Source: Candidatus Poribacteria bacterium
Lineage (GTDB): Bacteria > Poribacteria > WGA-4E > WGA-3G
Length of the DNA: 64,000 bases
Direction of reading: 5' to 3'
Assembly (NCBI GenBank): GCA_026710795.1
Contig: JAPOQK010000069.1
Location: 62,001-126,000 of the forward strand
The notes under the pieces are model-generated. The model ran no database searches. It was not told the origin of the DNA and was given only the letters and a program-made list of their open reading frames with translations. Shown one piece after another: positions 36,563 through 46,857 of this stretch; the stretch's first letter is position 1; each line of letters starts with the position of its first letter. Position numbers and translations under genes: made by a program.

Positions 36563-36816
36563 ACCATACTTAGGTTCTAAAACGATGATTGTTGTCCTTA
36601 AAAACAAATGAATATAATGTTAGAGTTAATAAAAAATATTACTTGCCGAAACAAGATTTTCGTTAGGTAATTTGTGGAAGTCCGAGAACTTTCGGACAAA
36701 GTTGAGACACGTTGTGCGCTATACCAAACGCGCTTTTGAGAACATAGATTAAACCCAGGTTTAGCAATATTACAAACCTTATATATATAAACCTATAATT
36801 TGGAGTTCGGACAGAA
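36563..36816. other. Intergenic gap before tuf
   Basis: No gene. It holds a small hairpin (GTCCGA...TCGGAC near 36680-36696) and an AT-rich stretch ahead of tuf, which could carry an internal promoter or processing site. Confidence 0.4.
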
Positions 36817-38016
36817 ATGGCAAAGCAAGCATTTGAGAGGACAAAGCCACACGTTAATATTGGTACTATTGGCCACGTTGACCATGGTAAGACAACGCTT
36901 ACCGCTGCAATTACTATGGTGTTATCAAAACTCGCAGATAAAGACTATGTGATGACCTATGAGGACATTGACAAAGCCCCCGAGGAAAAAGAACGTGGTA
37001 TTACGATTAACACAGCTCATGTTGAATACGAGACAGAAAACCGTCACTACGCTCACGTTGACTGTCCTGGACACGCTGACTACATCAAGAATATGATTAC
37101 TGGTGCTGCCCAAATGGACGGTGCCATTCTGGTTGTTTCCGCAGCAGATGGTCCTATGCCGCAGACACGTGAACACGTACTCCTTGCCCGACAGGTGAAC
37201 GTTCCTTCCCTGGTTGTCTTTCTTAATAAGGCAGACATGGTTGATGACGAAGAACTACTTGAACTCGTTGAGTTGGAAGTACGTGAACTGTTGGATGAGT
37301 ATGAATTTCCTGGTGACGACACACCAATCATCGCTGGTTCCGCTTTGGAAGCAATGGAATCTGCAGGTGACCCAACAAGTGATAAATGTAAACCGATTCT
37401 TGATCTCATGACATCTGTTGATGAGTTTATCCCGGAACCGGTTCGAGACACCGAAAAACCTTTCCTGATGCCGATTGAAGACATCTTCACAATCAGTGGA
37501 CGTGGTACTGTTGTTACGGGTCGTGTTGAACGTGGTATCGTTAATGTCAATGATACAATTGAAATCGTTGGACTTCGCGAGACACGTGATACGGTTGTCA
37601 CTGGTGTTGAAATGTTTAATAAGTTTCTTGACGAAGGTAGAGCGGGTGACAACATCGGTGCCTTACTTCGAGGTATTGATCGTGATGATGTTGAACGCGG
37701 ACAGGTGTTGTCAATTCCTGGAACGGTTACACCACATACCAAGTTTGAAGCTGAAGCATATATTTTAACAAAAGAGGAAGGTGGACGTTGGAATCCATTC
37801 TTTAGTGGATATCGTCCGCAGTTCTATTTCCGGACAACTGATGTTACAGGTGAAATGCATCTTGCCGAAGGGATTGAGATGATTATGCCAGGTGACAATG
37901 CTCAGATTACCGTTAATTTGTCTAAACCGATTGCAATGGAAGAGCAACTCCGATTCGCTATCCGTGAGGGTGGTCATACTATCGGAGCAGGTGTTGTCTC
38001 CAAAATCCTTGAGTAA
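36817..38016 (+). CDS. tuf: Elongation factor Tu
   Basis: A 399-aa EF-Tu: GHVDHGKTT (P-loop), RGITINTAH (switch 1), [12 protein letters not shown] (G3) and NKAD (G4), then domains II-III with the aminoacyl-tRNA contact residues. It delivers aminoacyl-tRNA to the A site. GGAG precedes the ATG by about 12 bp. Another tuf copy may exist outside the window. Confidence 0.98.
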   Translation: MAKQAFERTKPHVNIGTIGHVDHGKTTLTAAITMVLSKLADKDYVMTYEDIDKAPEEKERGITINTAHVEYETENRHYAHVDCPGHADYIKNMITGAAQMDGAILVVSAADGPMPQTREHVLLARQVNVPSLVVFLNKADMVDDEELLELVELEVRELLDEYEFPGDDTPIIAGSALEAMESAGDPTSDKCKPILDLMTSVDEFIPEPVRDTEKPFLMPIEDIFTISGRGTVVTGRVERGIVNVNDTIEIVGLRETRDTVVTGVEMFNKFLDEGRAGDNIGALLRGIDRDDVERGQVLSIPGTVTPHTKFEAEAYILTKEEGGRWNPFFSGYRPQFYFRTTDVTGEMHLAEGIEMIMPGDNAQITVNLSKPIAMEEQLRFAIREGGHTIGAGVVSKILE

Positions 38017-38069
38017 CGAGGTGTACTTCAATAGGTTTAGTTCCTTACTTAACTTGTCTACAACGTGTT

Positions 38070-38144
38070 ATGTATCTCGTCGGAGCGTTTAGGCTATAAC
38101 ACTAAGTCTGGATAGATTAACCAAACAGCTTCGACAAGATACAT
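38070..38144 (+). promoter_or_regulatory. Long-range inverted repeat ahead of rpsJ
   Basis: ATGTATCTCGTCG (38070-38082) and CGACAAGATACAT (38132-38144) pair at 12 of 13 positions over a ~49-nt loop, in the tuf-rpsJ gap. It could be part of an S10-operon leader. Confidence 0.45.
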
Positions 38145-38202
38145 GTATAAGGCGAAGAATATACGAGGAATTACCTATTACTTTTGAAAAAGGAACCGAG
38201 AG

Positions 38203-38514
38203 ATGAACAATCAAAAGATACGGATACGACTTAAAGCGTTTGACCATCGTTTGCTTGACCAGTCAGCGAAGCAAATTGCGACTACTGCCAAGCAAACACA
38301 GGCGCGAGTCTCTGGTCCGATTCCGTTGCCTACTAAGAAACATATATATACCGTTCAACGTTCAACATTCACCGACAAAAAGTCGCGTGAACAGTTTGAA
38401 ATGCGTATACATAAACGGTTGTTAGATATTCTTGAAACCGCACCGAAGACAGTTGACGCATTGATGCGGCTTGACCTACCCGCTGGGGTTGATGTCAAAA
38501 TAACGCTCCTATAG
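38203..38514 (+). CDS. rpsJ: 30S ribosomal protein S10
   Basis: A 103-aa S10 ([20 protein letters not shown]), normal length, with [20 protein letters not shown] at the C-terminus. It belongs to the 30S head and starts the S10 operon. AAGGAACCGAGAG precedes the ATG. Confidence 0.97.
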   Translation: MNNQKIRIRLKAFDHRLLDQSAKQIATTAKQTQARVSGPIPLPTKKHIYTVQRSTFTDKKSREQFEMRIHKRLLDILETAPKTVDALMRLDLPAGVDVKITLL

Positions 38515-38527
38515 CAGAGGTAGGAAT

Positions 38528-39184
38528 ATGGTTAACGGAATTATTGGCAGAAAAGTTGGAATGACTCAAGTCTACGAAGAGTCTGGAAAAGTTATACCTG
38601 TTACTGTTATAGAAGCCGGACCTTGTCCAATTGTTCAGGTGAAAACGTCGGAACGCGATGGTTATCAAGCAGTTCAATTGGGGTTCGGTCAACGTAAAGA
38701 AAATAAATTTAACAATCCTGAGCGCGGACATTTCTCCAAAGTAGATATACCACCCACGCGTGTACTCCGTGAATTTCGCGTAGAAAGTCTTGATGAAGTT
38801 TCAGTCGGTGACACTGTTGATGCGAGTTTATTTTCTGAAGGAGAACTCGTAGATGTGACGGGGACATCAAAAGGACACGGTTTTACTGGTGTTGTTAAAC
38901 GTTACGGATTTAAGGGTGGTAGAAAGAGTCATGGTGGTGAGCAAGACCTTCGTCGGACGGGTTCTATCGGAGCAAGTGCTACACCGTCTCGTGTATTTAA
39001 AGGAAAGCGAATGCCAGGACGTTATGGTGCTAAACGACACACTGTCCAAAATTTACAGGTAATCCAAGCTGACGCAGAGCGAAATTTGTTAGTTGTAAAA
39101 GGAGCAATTCCAGGTCCACCCAACGGTCTCCTTTTGATTAGAAAAGCAGTTAAGGTTTCTAAGGGAGACGATACTGAAAACTAA
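38528..39184 (+). CDS. rplC: 50S ribosomal protein L3
   Basis: A 218-aa L3 starting [20 protein letters not shown], with [21 protein letters not shown], the loop reaching the peptidyl transferase centre. It assembles early on 23S rRNA. Its start follows rpsJ by 13 bp. Confidence 0.97.
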   Translation: MVNGIIGRKVGMTQVYEESGKVIPVTVIEAGPCPIVQVKTSERDGYQAVQLGFGQRKENKFNNPERGHFSKVDIPPTRVLREFRVESLDEVSVGDTVDASLFSEGELVDVTGTSKGHGFTGVVKRYGFKGGRKSHGGEQDLRRTGSIGASATPSRVFKGKRMPGRYGAKRHTVQNLQVIQADAERNLLVVKGAIPGPPNGLLLIRKAVKVSKGDDTEN

Positions 39185-39209
39185 CTTGGTAAGTAATCTT
39201 ACACAATTG

Positions 39210-39240
39210 ACCCCAGCACCTCTATGAGGATAGCAGGGGT
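39210..39240 (+). promoter_or_regulatory. Hairpin between rplC and rplD
   Basis: ACCCC (39210-39214) pairs with GGGGT (39236-39240) and an inner CCTC-TAT-GAGG nests in it. No T-run follows. It may be an RNA processing or regulatory structure. Confidence 0.4.
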
Positions 39241-39284
39241 GATTCATGCTAGGTTAGGTACATCGGAGAGAAGGCTAAAGAGTT

Positions 39285-39920
39285 ATGGCAACTTTAAACG
39301 TACACAATCGTTCAGGTGAAGTACTTCACGAGAAGAGTCTATCGGATTCATTTACACACGCTGAGGTAAATACGGCTGTTGTTCACCAATGTGTGGTAGC
39401 GTATCTCGCAAATCAGAGAAGTGGTACAGCTTCTACGAAAAGCCGCAGTGAAGTCGCAGGAAGTGGTAAGAAATTGTATCGCCAAAAAGGTACTGGTAGA
39501 TCACGGGTAGGTGATGCGGGATCACCAATTCGAGTACACGGTGGGGTAGCATTTGGACCAAAACCTCGCAGTTATCGTCAGCGTACACCTAAGCAGGTAC
39601 GTCGTCTCGGTTTAAGAAGTGCACTTGCGGATCGGTTTCAAAATGAACAGTGTATTCTCATTGAAAGTTTTACACTTGAGCGTCCGCGCACAAAAGATAT
39701 TGTAGCACTATTAAACGCATTGAACTTAGATGGTAAAGTTTTATTCGTCCTTGATGAACACGAACCGAATATCCATCTTTCATTAAGGAATATTCCAAAA
39801 GTCAATTGCTGTAGGTGGGATATGCTTAATATATATGAAGTGCTGTGGCATGACAAACTTGTACTCACTGAGCGAGCTGCAGAGAAATTGGAAGCAAAAT
39901 TTGTAGATTCAGAAGGCTAA
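39285..39920 (+). CDS. rplD: 50S ribosomal protein L4
   Basis: A 211-aa L4. The extended loop region is GSGKKLYRQKGTGRSRVGDAG, which lines the exit tunnel, and FGPKPRSYRQRTPKQVRR follows. In enterobacteria L4 also represses its own operon; whether that holds here is not shown. Confidence 0.96.
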   Translation: MATLNVHNRSGEVLHEKSLSDSFTHAEVNTAVVHQCVVAYLANQRSGTASTKSRSEVAGSGKKLYRQKGTGRSRVGDAGSPIRVHGGVAFGPKPRSYRQRTPKQVRRLGLRSALADRFQNEQCILIESFTLERPRTKDIVALLNALNLDGKVLFVLDEHEPNIHLSLRNIPKVNCCRWDMLNIYEVLWHDKLVLTERAAEKLEAKFVDSEG

Positions 39921-39924
39921 TGTT

Positions 39925-40224
39925 ATGAAAGATAATTATCAAATTATATTAAGACCACATATTACAGAAAAAAGCACGTTACTCCGCGAGAATAATAAGT
40001 ATTCGTTTGTCGTGAGTCGAGACGCTAACAAAATGGATATACGACGCGCTGCTGAAGAGTTATTTGATATTAAGGGAAGTATCATTGATGTCCATACGAT
40101 GCGAGTTCAAGGAAAAGTTAAGGGCAGAATGAATCGCTATCAACGCGGACGACGTCCCCATTGGAAGAAAGCTATTATTACTGTGGTTGAAGGAACTCGG
40201 ATCCCAGTGTTTGAGAGTATCTAA
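39925..40224 (+). CDS. rplW: 50S ribosomal protein L23
   Basis: A 99-aa L23 (RPHITEKSTLLRENNKYSF; ends RGRRPHWKKAIITV). It sits at the tunnel exit, the docking site for trigger factor and SRP. It starts 4 bp after rplD. Confidence 0.96.
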   Translation: MKDNYQIILRPHITEKSTLLRENNKYSFVVSRDANKMDIRRAAEELFDIKGSIIDVHTMRVQGKVKGRMNRYQRGRRPHWKKAIITVVEGTRIPVFESI

Positions 40225-40296
40225 ATTTGATGCAATGTTTTCGTCTATATAATGAACCGAGTTGGATGAAAGTTTGTTTTACGAGAGGAAATGAGA

Positions 40297-41112
40297 ATGG
40301 CAAAAACATATAAACCTGTTACACCGAGTCGTCGGTTTATGACGGGATATACATTTGAAGAAATTACACGTCAAAAGCCTGAGAAATCACTCGTCAAAGG
40401 GTCCAAGAAAAAAGCTGGACGTAATAACAACGGACGTTTAACTGTTCGTAGACGCGGTGGTGGTCACAAACGTAGATATCGTGTTATTGATTTCAAGCGG
40501 GACAAATTTGATATTCCAGCGAAAGTTGCAGCAATTGAGTATGACCCTAACCGTTCTGCACATATTGCTTTGCTTCATTATGTTGATGGTGAGAAACGTT
40601 ACATTATTGCTCCTCTTGGTCTCCAAGTAGGGGACACTGTCACCTCTGGACCTGACTCGGAGATCCGTGTCGGTAATGCATTACCTCTTGAAAAAATACC
40701 GTTGGGTTCTTCTATACATAATATTGAGATGCAACCCGGAAAAGGTGGACAACTTGTTCGTAGTGCAGGTGGTGCAGCGCAGTTGGTTGATCGTGAAGGT
40801 AAATATGCGCGAATCCGTTTACCCTCCAGCGAGATACGTCTTATCCCGGTAAAAGCAATGGCGACTATAGGACAGGTTGGAAATCTTACAACAATCTCTA
40901 TTGGTAAGGCAGGACGTTCACGATGGTTAGGTAAACGTCCAAAAGTCAGAGGTGTTGCAATGAATCCGGTTGATCATCCGCATGGTGGTGGTGAAGGAAA
41001 GAGTTCTGGTGGAAGACATCCGGTTACACCTTGGGGTGTTCCGACAAAAGGATATAAGACACGAAATCCGAAAAAGAAATCGAGTCAATATATCTTTGGA
41101 AAACGTAAGTAA
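40297..41112 (+). CDS. rplB: 50S ribosomal protein L2
   Basis: A 271-aa L2 with [20 protein letters not shown], the conserved loop near the peptidyl transferase centre. I use the ATG at 40297, which lies 7 bp after GAGAGGA, rather than the ATG at 40291, which overlaps the site. Length is normal. Confidence 0.97.
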   Translation: MAKTYKPVTPSRRFMTGYTFEEITRQKPEKSLVKGSKKKAGRNNNGRLTVRRRGGGHKRRYRVIDFKRDKFDIPAKVAAIEYDPNRSAHIALLHYVDGEKRYIIAPLGLQVGDTVTSGPDSEIRVGNALPLEKIPLGSSIHNIEMQPGKGGQLVRSAGGAAQLVDREGKYARIRLPSSEIRLIPVKAMATIGQVGNLTTISIGKAGRSRWLGKRPKVRGVAMNPVDHPHGGGEGKSSGGRHPVTPWGVPTKGYKTRNPKKKSSQYIFGKRK

Positions 41113-41168
41113 TTGTTCACAACAGATTTTGTGTGAAGTTCTATTTTAGTATTTAAAGGAGACTGCTA

Positions 41169-41438
41169 ATGGCGCGTTCGATTAAAAAAGGACCTTATGT
41201 AGACGCAAAACTTGCGAAACATATTGCAGAAATGGAACAATCAGGTAGTAAGCGTGTCATTCGTACGTGGGCACGAAGTTCTACTATTACACCAGAATTT
41301 GTGGGTCATACCGTTGCTATACACAATGGAAAGAAATTTTTTCCAGTATATATCACCGAAAATATGGTTGGACATAAACTGGGAGAATTTTCACCGACCC
41401 GTACATTCCGTTCACACGCTGGCGGTCAAAGAAGATAA
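41169..41438 (+). CDS. rpsS: 30S ribosomal protein S19
   Basis: An 89-aa S19 ([19 protein letters not shown]; ends [19 protein letters not shown]). It forms the 30S head with S13. AAGGAGACTGCTA precedes the ATG. Confidence 0.97.
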   Translation: MARSIKKGPYVDAKLAKHIAEMEQSGSKRVIRTWARSSTITPEFVGHTVAIHNGKKFFPVYITENMVGHKLGEFSPTRTFRSHAGGQRR

Positions 41439-41572
41439 TTTGGTATTCTATTTTTTATATCGTCATAAGTGCATGTTTTATTAGATGTACTTTCAATTAT
41501 ATAAGTTGTTAAGAGTTAAAAAAGCAAGACATTGTACACTCAAGTGGTCAATAGTTTTGTTAGGAGAAACTG

Positions 41573-41926
41573 ATGGAAGGAAGGGCAAAGATTCGGAACG
41601 TTTCGGTAGCACCGCGAAAAGCACGGCTTGTTGCCGACTTGGTCAGGAATCAGTATGTTGATGATGCGCTGAATCAACTGCTCTTTACACATAAAGCGGC
41701 AGCCCCTGTAATTTACAAGCTGATCAAATCTGCGATAGCAAACGTCCAGTATCAAGATGCTGCTGTGGATGCCGCCAATTTGTTCGTCAAAGAGATTCGT
41801 GTTGATGAAGGAATTACACGAAAATGGATACGTCCCCGTGCGCGAGGTATGGCAAATCGCATATTTAAACGTCAGAGTCATATCACAGTTGTTGTAGATG
41901 AGGAGAGTGAATATGATGGTGAGTAG
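41573..41926 (+). CDS. rplV: 50S ribosomal protein L22
   Basis: A 117-aa L22 (VAPRKARLVADLVRNQYVDD; ends KRQSHITVVVDEESEYDGE). It lines the exit tunnel. The 134-bp gap before it is longer than elsewhere in the operon. Confidence 0.96.
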   Translation: MEGRAKIRNVSVAPRKARLVADLVRNQYVDDALNQLLFTHKAAAPVIYKLIKSAIANVQYQDAAVDAANLFVKEIRVDEGITRKWIRPRARGMANRIFKRQSHITVVVDEESEYDGE

Positions 41927-41986
41927 TGTTTATCACCCCATATCCTCCAGATTTATAACTGGGATAGTATCTAACAGGAGGTTTGT

Positions 41987-42787
41987 GTGGGACAAAAAAC
42001 TCACCCCCGCGGTTTGCGGTTAGGAATAATAGAAACGTGGGATTCTAAGTGGTATAGCGACAGAGATTATGCGAAATGGTTGCATGAAGATTTTAAGATT
42101 CAGCAACATATCAAGGAGCAATTAGTTCGCGCGGGTATATCCCGAATTGAAGTTGAACGCGTTGCTGAGAGATGTAGTATTAATATCCATACTGCCAGAC
42201 CCGGTATTGTAATTGGACGCAGAGGTGTAGAGGCAGAAAAATTACAGACAGATATTGCTAAACTCATAGGTCGTCCAGTCAAAATTAAGGTCACTGAGAT
42301 AAAAGTGCCAGAACTTGATGCACAACTTCTCGCTGAAGCAGTGGCAACCCAGATTGAACGCAGAACCAGTTTTAAACAGGCGATGCGGAGAAATATTGCT
42401 GATTCAATGCAAGCAGGAGCACAAGGCGTTAAAGTGATGGTCAGTGGTAGACTTGACGGAAAAGAGATAGCACGTTCCGAATCAAGTTTGGAAGGACGTG
42501 TTCCGTTGCACACGCTCCGCGCTAATGTTGACTATGGTTTTACAGAAGCAAACACAACTTATGGAAAAATTGGTGTGAAGACTTGGATTTTTAAAGGTGA
42601 AATACTGGGTGTACCAGAAGCGTTGAGTGGTGAGCCACCTGCTCGTCGTCAACAGAGTAGCAGACGTAGTAACACTGGAAGATCCCGAAATGACAACCGA
42701 CAATCCAGTACTCGTGGTTCTTCTGGTAGACAACGAACACAAGGACGTAATACAAGAAGCAGACGCCAAAATAGTAACGACAAGTAA
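41987..42787 (+). CDS. rpsC: 30S ribosomal protein S3
   Basis: A 266-aa S3, longer than the usual 210-235 because of a C-terminal tail of about 50 residues rich in Arg, Ser, Asn and Gln (SSRRSNTGRSRNDNRQSS and similar). The core holds GIVIGRRGVEAEKL, the KH-domain GxxG loop. It lies at the mRNA entry channel. GTG start, AGGAGG upstream. Confidence 0.95.
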   Translation: MGQKTHPRGLRLGIIETWDSKWYSDRDYAKWLHEDFKIQQHIKEQLVRAGISRIEVERVAERCSINIHTARPGIVIGRRGVEAEKLQTDIAKLIGRPVKIKVTEIKVPELDAQLLAEAVATQIERRTSFKQAMRRNIADSMQAGAQGVKVMVSGRLDGKEIARSESSLEGRVPLHTLRANVDYGFTEANTTYGKIGVKTWIFKGEILGVPEALSGEPPARRQQSSRRSNTGRSRNDNRQSSTRGSSGRQRTQGRNTRSRRQNSNDK

Positions 42788-42865
42788 GATGACGAAAGTT
42801 AAGATGATAACCGATTGGTATTTTTTGCTTGTGCGTTTCACCAAAGATATTAGGAGTCAATTCAA

Positions 42866-43279
42866 ATGTTAATGCCAAAACGTGTGATGCACCGGAAGGT
42901 CCATCGCGGAAAACGTCGAGGAAAACCGCGCAGCGGTTCAGAGATTAACTTCGGCGAATACGGGTTACAGGCAATGGAAGCTGGTTGGATTACAAGTAAC
43001 CAGATTGAATCTGGGAGGGTTGCAATCACGCGTGCGGTTCGACGTGGTGGTAAAATGTGGATCAAGATTTTTCCTCATAAACCGATCACCAAAAAACCTG
43101 CTGAAACTCGGATGGGTGGAGGTAAAGGAGCACCGGAATTCTGGGTTGCTGTTGTAAAACCCGGCAGAATTATCTATGAATTAAGTGGTGTTTCTCGTGA
43201 TGTTGCCAAAGAAGCAATGGAACGTGCCGCACACAAATTTCCTATAAAGACGAAATTTGTTGCGCGGGATGAGGTATAA
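42866..43279 (+). CDS. rplP: 50S ribosomal protein L16
   Basis: A 137-aa L16 ([20 protein letters not shown] and [20 protein letters not shown]). It organises the A-site tRNA elbow region of the 50S subunit. ATG at 42866 with AGGAGTC upstream; an alternative ATG at 42872 is possible. Confidence 0.97.
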   Translation: MLMPKRVMHRKVHRGKRRGKPRSGSEINFGEYGLQAMEAGWITSNQIESGRVAITRAVRRGGKMWIKIFPHKPITKKPAETRMGGGKGAPEFWVAVVKPGRIIYELSGVSRDVAKEAMERAAHKFPIKTKFVARDEV

Positions 43280-43281
43280 AA

Positions 43282-43482
43282 ATGAAAGCACACGAATTAC
43301 TAACCAGATCCACCGAGGAATTGGAAAACGAACTTGAATCACTAAAAGAGAATCTTTTTAACCAAAAATCCAGAAGCATTCTGGGACAGTTGGAAGACAC
43401 AACTCTTATTGGTAAAATTCGTAAAGACATCGCACGTATAAAAACTGTGTTACGTGCTCGTGAATTAGACACCCAGGAATAG
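43282..43482 (+). CDS. rpmC: 50S ribosomal protein L29
   Basis: A 66-aa L29 (MKAHELLTRSTEELENELES; KIRKDIARIKTVLRAREL), an alpha-helical hairpin at the tunnel exit. It starts 2 bp after rplP. Confidence 0.96.
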   Translation: MKAHELLTRSTEELENELESLKENLFNQKSRSILGQLEDTTLIGKIRKDIARIKTVLRARELDTQE

Positions 43483-43548
43483 AACCTGGAAACATAGGAC
43501 TATTCAGCGTATATTACACTAACTGAATGTCTTTGATATAGGAATATA

Positions 43549-43824
43549 TTGAACGTGAATAAACAAAGACACCGAAAAATTCGAACTGGTACGGTTGTCA
43601 GCAACCGTATGAATAAAACTGTCGCTGTTGCAATTGTTCGAAGTTATCAACATCCTCTATACAAGAAAGTTATTCGTTCAACCAAAAAGGTACTGGCACA
43701 TGATGAACAGAATCAGTGTAATGTTGGAGATGTTATACAGGTGATGGAAAGCCGTCCGTTAAGTCGTCGAAAACGATGGCGGGTGCAGTCTATAATATCA
43801 GCGGCACAGTCTGCCACTGATTAA
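43549..43824 (+). CDS. rpsQ: 30S ribosomal protein S17
   Basis: A 91-aa S17: [20 protein letters not shown] and [17 protein letters not shown]. The start is TTG at 43549 (AGGA about 6 bp upstream) or the GTG 6 bp later; both give the same core. It binds 16S helices 7 and 11. Confidence 0.95.
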   Translation: MNVNKQRHRKIRTGTVVSNRMNKTVAVAIVRSYQHPLYKKVIRSTKKVLAHDEQNQCNVGDVIQVMESRPLSRRKRWRVQSIISAAQSATD

Positions 43825-43844
43825 TTTGGAAGGAAGGTGCGGCA

Positions 43845-44213
43845 ATGGTTCAAAATTATACGCGATTAACCTGTGCCGATAATACGGGTGCCAGAAATTT
43901 AATGTGCATTAGCGTGCTCGGGGGAACACGGCGTCGCTATGCCCGGGTTGGGGATATAATTGTTGCCAGTATTAAAGAGGCGACACCGAATACACAGGTC
44001 AAGGCAGGTGAAGTTGTTCGCGCTGTTGTTGTTCGAACCGCAAAAGAGTATCGTCGTCCAGACGGTTCTTATATTAAGTTTGATCAGAATGCGGCTGTTC
44101 TTGTTAACGAAGAAAATGAACCACGAGGGACACGTATTTTCGGTCCAGTTGCTCGTGAACTCAGAGAAAAGTCGTTTACGAGGATTGTTTCCTTAGCCCC
44201 TGAAGTGATTTAG
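43845..44213 (+). CDS. rplN: 50S ribosomal protein L14
   Basis: A 122-aa L14 ([40 protein letters not shown]). First gene of the spc-type segment; it lies at the subunit interface. Confidence 0.97.
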   Translation: MVQNYTRLTCADNTGARNLMCISVLGGTRRRYARVGDIIVASIKEATPNTQVKAGEVVRAVVVRTAKEYRRPDGSYIKFDQNAAVLVNEENEPRGTRIFGPVARELREKSFTRIVSLAPEVI

Positions 44214-44223
44214 GAGAAAAATA

Positions 44224-44454
44224 ATGTCTAAGAAAAAGCTGCATGTTAAAAAAGATGATTTAGTAAAGGTCTTGAGTGGTCAAGACCGTGGTAAGCAAGG
44301 CGTTGTGTTGGAGGTTTTTCCAGAGAAAAATAGGGCTATTGTAGAAGGTATTCATTTTATTAAATGCCATTTACGTCCAAATCAAATGGGACAAGGTGGC
44401 ATTGTTGAACGCGAAGGCACTATCCATATCTCTAACCTAAAAAAGATTAACTGA
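44224..44454 (+). CDS. rplX: 50S ribosomal protein L24
   Basis: A 76-aa L24, shorter than the usual ~105 aa, with KKDDLVKVLSGQDRGKQGVV (KOW motif) and GGIVEREGTIHISNL. An early assembly protein. The short C-terminus is a minor peculiarity. Confidence 0.93.
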   Translation: MSKKKLHVKKDDLVKVLSGQDRGKQGVVLEVFPEKNRAIVEGIHFIKCHLRPNQMGQGGIVEREGTIHISNLKKIN

Positions 44455-44540
44455 TATATTTATACCAGATTACAGACACAGATAGAGGATTTTTCAGAAA
44501 AATTCAAATTACAACAGTCATGCTATAGGATATAAGGCGA

Positions 44541-45104
44541 ATGAGCCAATTTAAAACATTTTATCAAACAGAAGTTGTTCCAGCATTACAAAAAGAGTTT
44601 AACTACAAAAATGTAATGCAGATACCAAAATTAGAAAAAATTACCTTAAATATCGGAGTCGGTGCGGCGGTTCAGGAACCAAAAGTTCTTGAGGAGGCTG
44701 TTGAAGAGTTGACTCTTATCGCAGGTCAACGTGCAATTATTACTCGTGCGAGAAAATCAATCTCTGCCTTTAAAATCAGAGGTCCGTCGAGAATGACGCG
44801 TTCCCCTGGTATGGCAATCGGGTGTAAAGTTACACTCCGACGACTTCGTATGTATGAATTTCTCAACCGGTTGATTAATGTTGTGTTACCTCAGATTCGA
44901 GATTTCCGTGGAGTTTCCCCTGACGCCTTTGATGGTCGAGGAAATTACTCATTAGGTTTAACCGAACAACTCATTTTTCCAGAAATTGATTATGACGACG
45001 TGAATGATATCCGCGGTATGAATGTGACGATTGGAACGACCGCTGTGACAGACGAAGAAGCTCGAGCGTTGTTACGACAACTCGGTATGCCTTTCCGTCA
45101 GTAG
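44541..45104 (+). CDS. rplE: 50S ribosomal protein L5
   Basis: A 187-aa L5: [20 protein letters not shown] and [20 protein letters not shown]-like segment with [16 protein letters not shown]. It binds 5S rRNA in the central protuberance. Confidence 0.97.
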   Translation: MSQFKTFYQTEVVPALQKEFNYKNVMQIPKLEKITLNIGVGAAVQEPKVLEEAVEELTLIAGQRAIITRARKSISAFKIRGPSRMTRSPGMAIGCKVTLRRLRMYEFLNRLINVVLPQIRDFRGVSPDAFDGRGNYSLGLTEQLIFPEIDYDDVNDIRGMNVTIGTTAVTDEEARALLRQLGMPFRQ

Positions 45105-45159
45105 CAGCATATCTATTGGAGATAACACAAGTTGGTTTTAATCAAAGGAGTGCTTAAAG

Positions 45160-45345
45160 TTGGCAAGTAAATCTTGGATTGCCAGGAATAAAAAAACCCC
45201 TCGGTTCCGGACACGGAAATATAGTCGTTGCAAAACCTGTGGACGTGCACGAGGGTATCTGCGTAAGTTTGAATTATGTCGTATCTGCTTTCGTCTTATG
45301 GCACGTGCGGGGAAAATCCCTGGTGTCAGAAAGGCGAGTTGGTAA
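45160..45345 (+). CDS. rpsN: 30S ribosomal protein S14, zinc-binding type
   Basis: A 61-aa S14 (type Z) with the zinc ligands in [20 protein letters not shown], the C+ form. TTG start with AAAGGAG upstream. It completes the 30S head. Confidence 0.96.
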   Translation: MASKSWIARNKKTPRFRTRKYSRCKTCGRARGYLRKFELCRICFRLMARAGKIPGVRKASW

Positions 45346-45360
45346 GAAGGAGATTATTTT

Positions 45361-45762
45361 ATGTCAATGACTGACCCAATCGCAGATATGTTAACACGGA
45401 TACGTAATGCTAATATGGCTGGACATGAGCGTGTTGAGGTATCATCCTCCAAACTCAAATTGGAGATTGCTCGTATCTTGTCTGAAGAAGGTTTCGTACG
45501 AAACTACCGTCTTATTGAAGATGGAAAACAAGGCATTATAAGAATCTATTTGAAATATGGTGCAAATAATAAAGAAAAAGCTATAACTAATCTGAGACGA
45601 ATCAGTAAACCCGGCAGACGTGTTTATCGTAGATCAGATAAGTTGCCTCGTGTATTTGGCGACCTCGGGATTGCAATTATGTCCACATCGCATGGGGTCA
45701 AAACCTCAATTGAATGCAGACGAGCAAAGGTCGGTGGCGAAGTACTTTGTTATGTCTGGTAA
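45361..45762 (+). CDS. rpsH: 30S ribosomal protein S8
   Basis: A 133-aa S8 starting [20 protein letters not shown] and ending with the [21 protein letters not shown] region. A primary 16S-binding protein, often the spc-operon repressor. Confidence 0.97.
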   Translation: MSMTDPIADMLTRIRNANMAGHERVEVSSSKLKLEIARILSEEGFVRNYRLIEDGKQGIIRIYLKYGANNKEKAITNLRRISKPGRRVYRRSDKLPRVFGDLGIAIMSTSHGVKTSIECRRAKVGGEVLCYVW

Positions 45763-45821
45763 TCATTTAAATGCACCTTACAACATAGCTGCAATTTCAA
45801 AATGTTAATTGGAGAAATAGA

Positions 45822-46388
45822 ATGTCACGCATTGGACAAATTCCAATTCCAATTCCAAGTTCCGTGAAAGTTGATTTCAAAGACAGTGGGGTTCAGATAG
45901 AAGGTCCCAAAGGTTCGTTGGATTGGATTATTCCACAAGGAATTGATGCGAATATTGAAGATAATGTTATTACTGTTGCTCGCGCAAACGATACCAGACA
46001 ACAAAAAGCATTACACGGTTTAACTCGAAGCCTGATTGCTAATATGGTTACAGGTGTTTCAGAAGGTTTTGAGAAAAAGTTGCGTGTGGTGGGTACAGGG
46101 TATCGAGCTGAGGTTAATCGTCAGAATGTCTTGACGCTTGATGTTGGATATTCACATACAGTAACCTTCAATCCTCCAGAGGGCATCACGTTGACTGTTG
46201 AACCTCAGGAGAGTATAGATGGTCAAACACACATTCCTATTACTATCAGTGGAATAGACAAACAAGTAGTTGGACAGGTAGCTGCCTCTATCCGTCAAAT
46301 AAAGAAACCCGAAACCTACAAACCATGCAAAGGTATACGTTACGATGGTGAACGTGTCCGCGACAAAGAAGGTAAGGTCGCTGGATAA
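45822..46388 (+). CDS. rplF: 50S ribosomal protein L6
   Basis: A 188-aa L6, slightly longer than 178, with VSEGFEKKLRVVGTGYRAEV and KPETYKPCKGIRYDGERV. It sits near the GTPase-associated region. Confidence 0.96.
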   Translation: MSRIGQIPIPIPSSVKVDFKDSGVQIEGPKGSLDWIIPQGIDANIEDNVITVARANDTRQQKALHGLTRSLIANMVTGVSEGFEKKLRVVGTGYRAEVNRQNVLTLDVGYSHTVTFNPPEGITLTVEPQESIDGQTHIPITISGIDKQVVGQVAASIRQIKKPETYKPCKGIRYDGERVRDKEGKVAG

Positions 46389-46457
46389 TATATCGGTGTG
46401 TTATTTTATGGTATTGTCAAAAATAATAACAGTGTTTTAGCTGCGGGAGGAAATCCG

Positions 46458-46826
46458 TTGGATAAGACGAAAAGAAAACAGAAAAGCCAACTCCGACGAA
46501 AGAAAAGAGTTCGTCGTAAAATCAGCGGTACAAATCTGCGTCCCCGGCTTTCTGTCAGTAGAAGTCTGAAACATATTTATGCCCAAATCGTTGATGATGA
46601 GAACGGAAGCACACTTGCACATGCTTCCAGTTTATCTCCAGAAGTAAAGGAACATGCATCTGAGGGAGGTAAAATACAAATTGCTCAAAGCGTTGGTACA
46701 CTCATCGCGCAAAAGGCAAAAGAAAATAACATTGAGGGAGTCGTCTTCGACCGAGGAAGCAATCTATATCATGGTCGAATCAAAGCCCTCGCTGAAGCTG
46801 CAAGGGAAGGTGGGCTTAAGTTTTAA
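46458..46826 (+). CDS. rplR: 50S ribosomal protein L18
   Basis: A 122-aa L18 ([40 protein letters not shown]). I place the start at the TTG at 46458, five bases after GGGAGGAAA; the frame is open for 60 bp upstream but that part shows no L18 similarity. It binds 5S rRNA with L5. Confidence 0.93.
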   Translation: MDKTKRKQKSQLRRKKRVRRKISGTNLRPRLSVSRSLKHIYAQIVDDENGSTLAHASSLSPEVKEHASEGGKIQIAQSVGTLIAQKAKENNIEGVVFDRGSNLYHGRIKALAEAAREGGLKF

Positions 46827-46857
46827 TGCCCAGTATGTCCCTTAAGAGGAGACTTTT

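Noticed and set aside
42100-42878. Several minus-strand frames opposite rpsC and rplP
   Set aside because: Shadows of ribosomal genes with no independent support.
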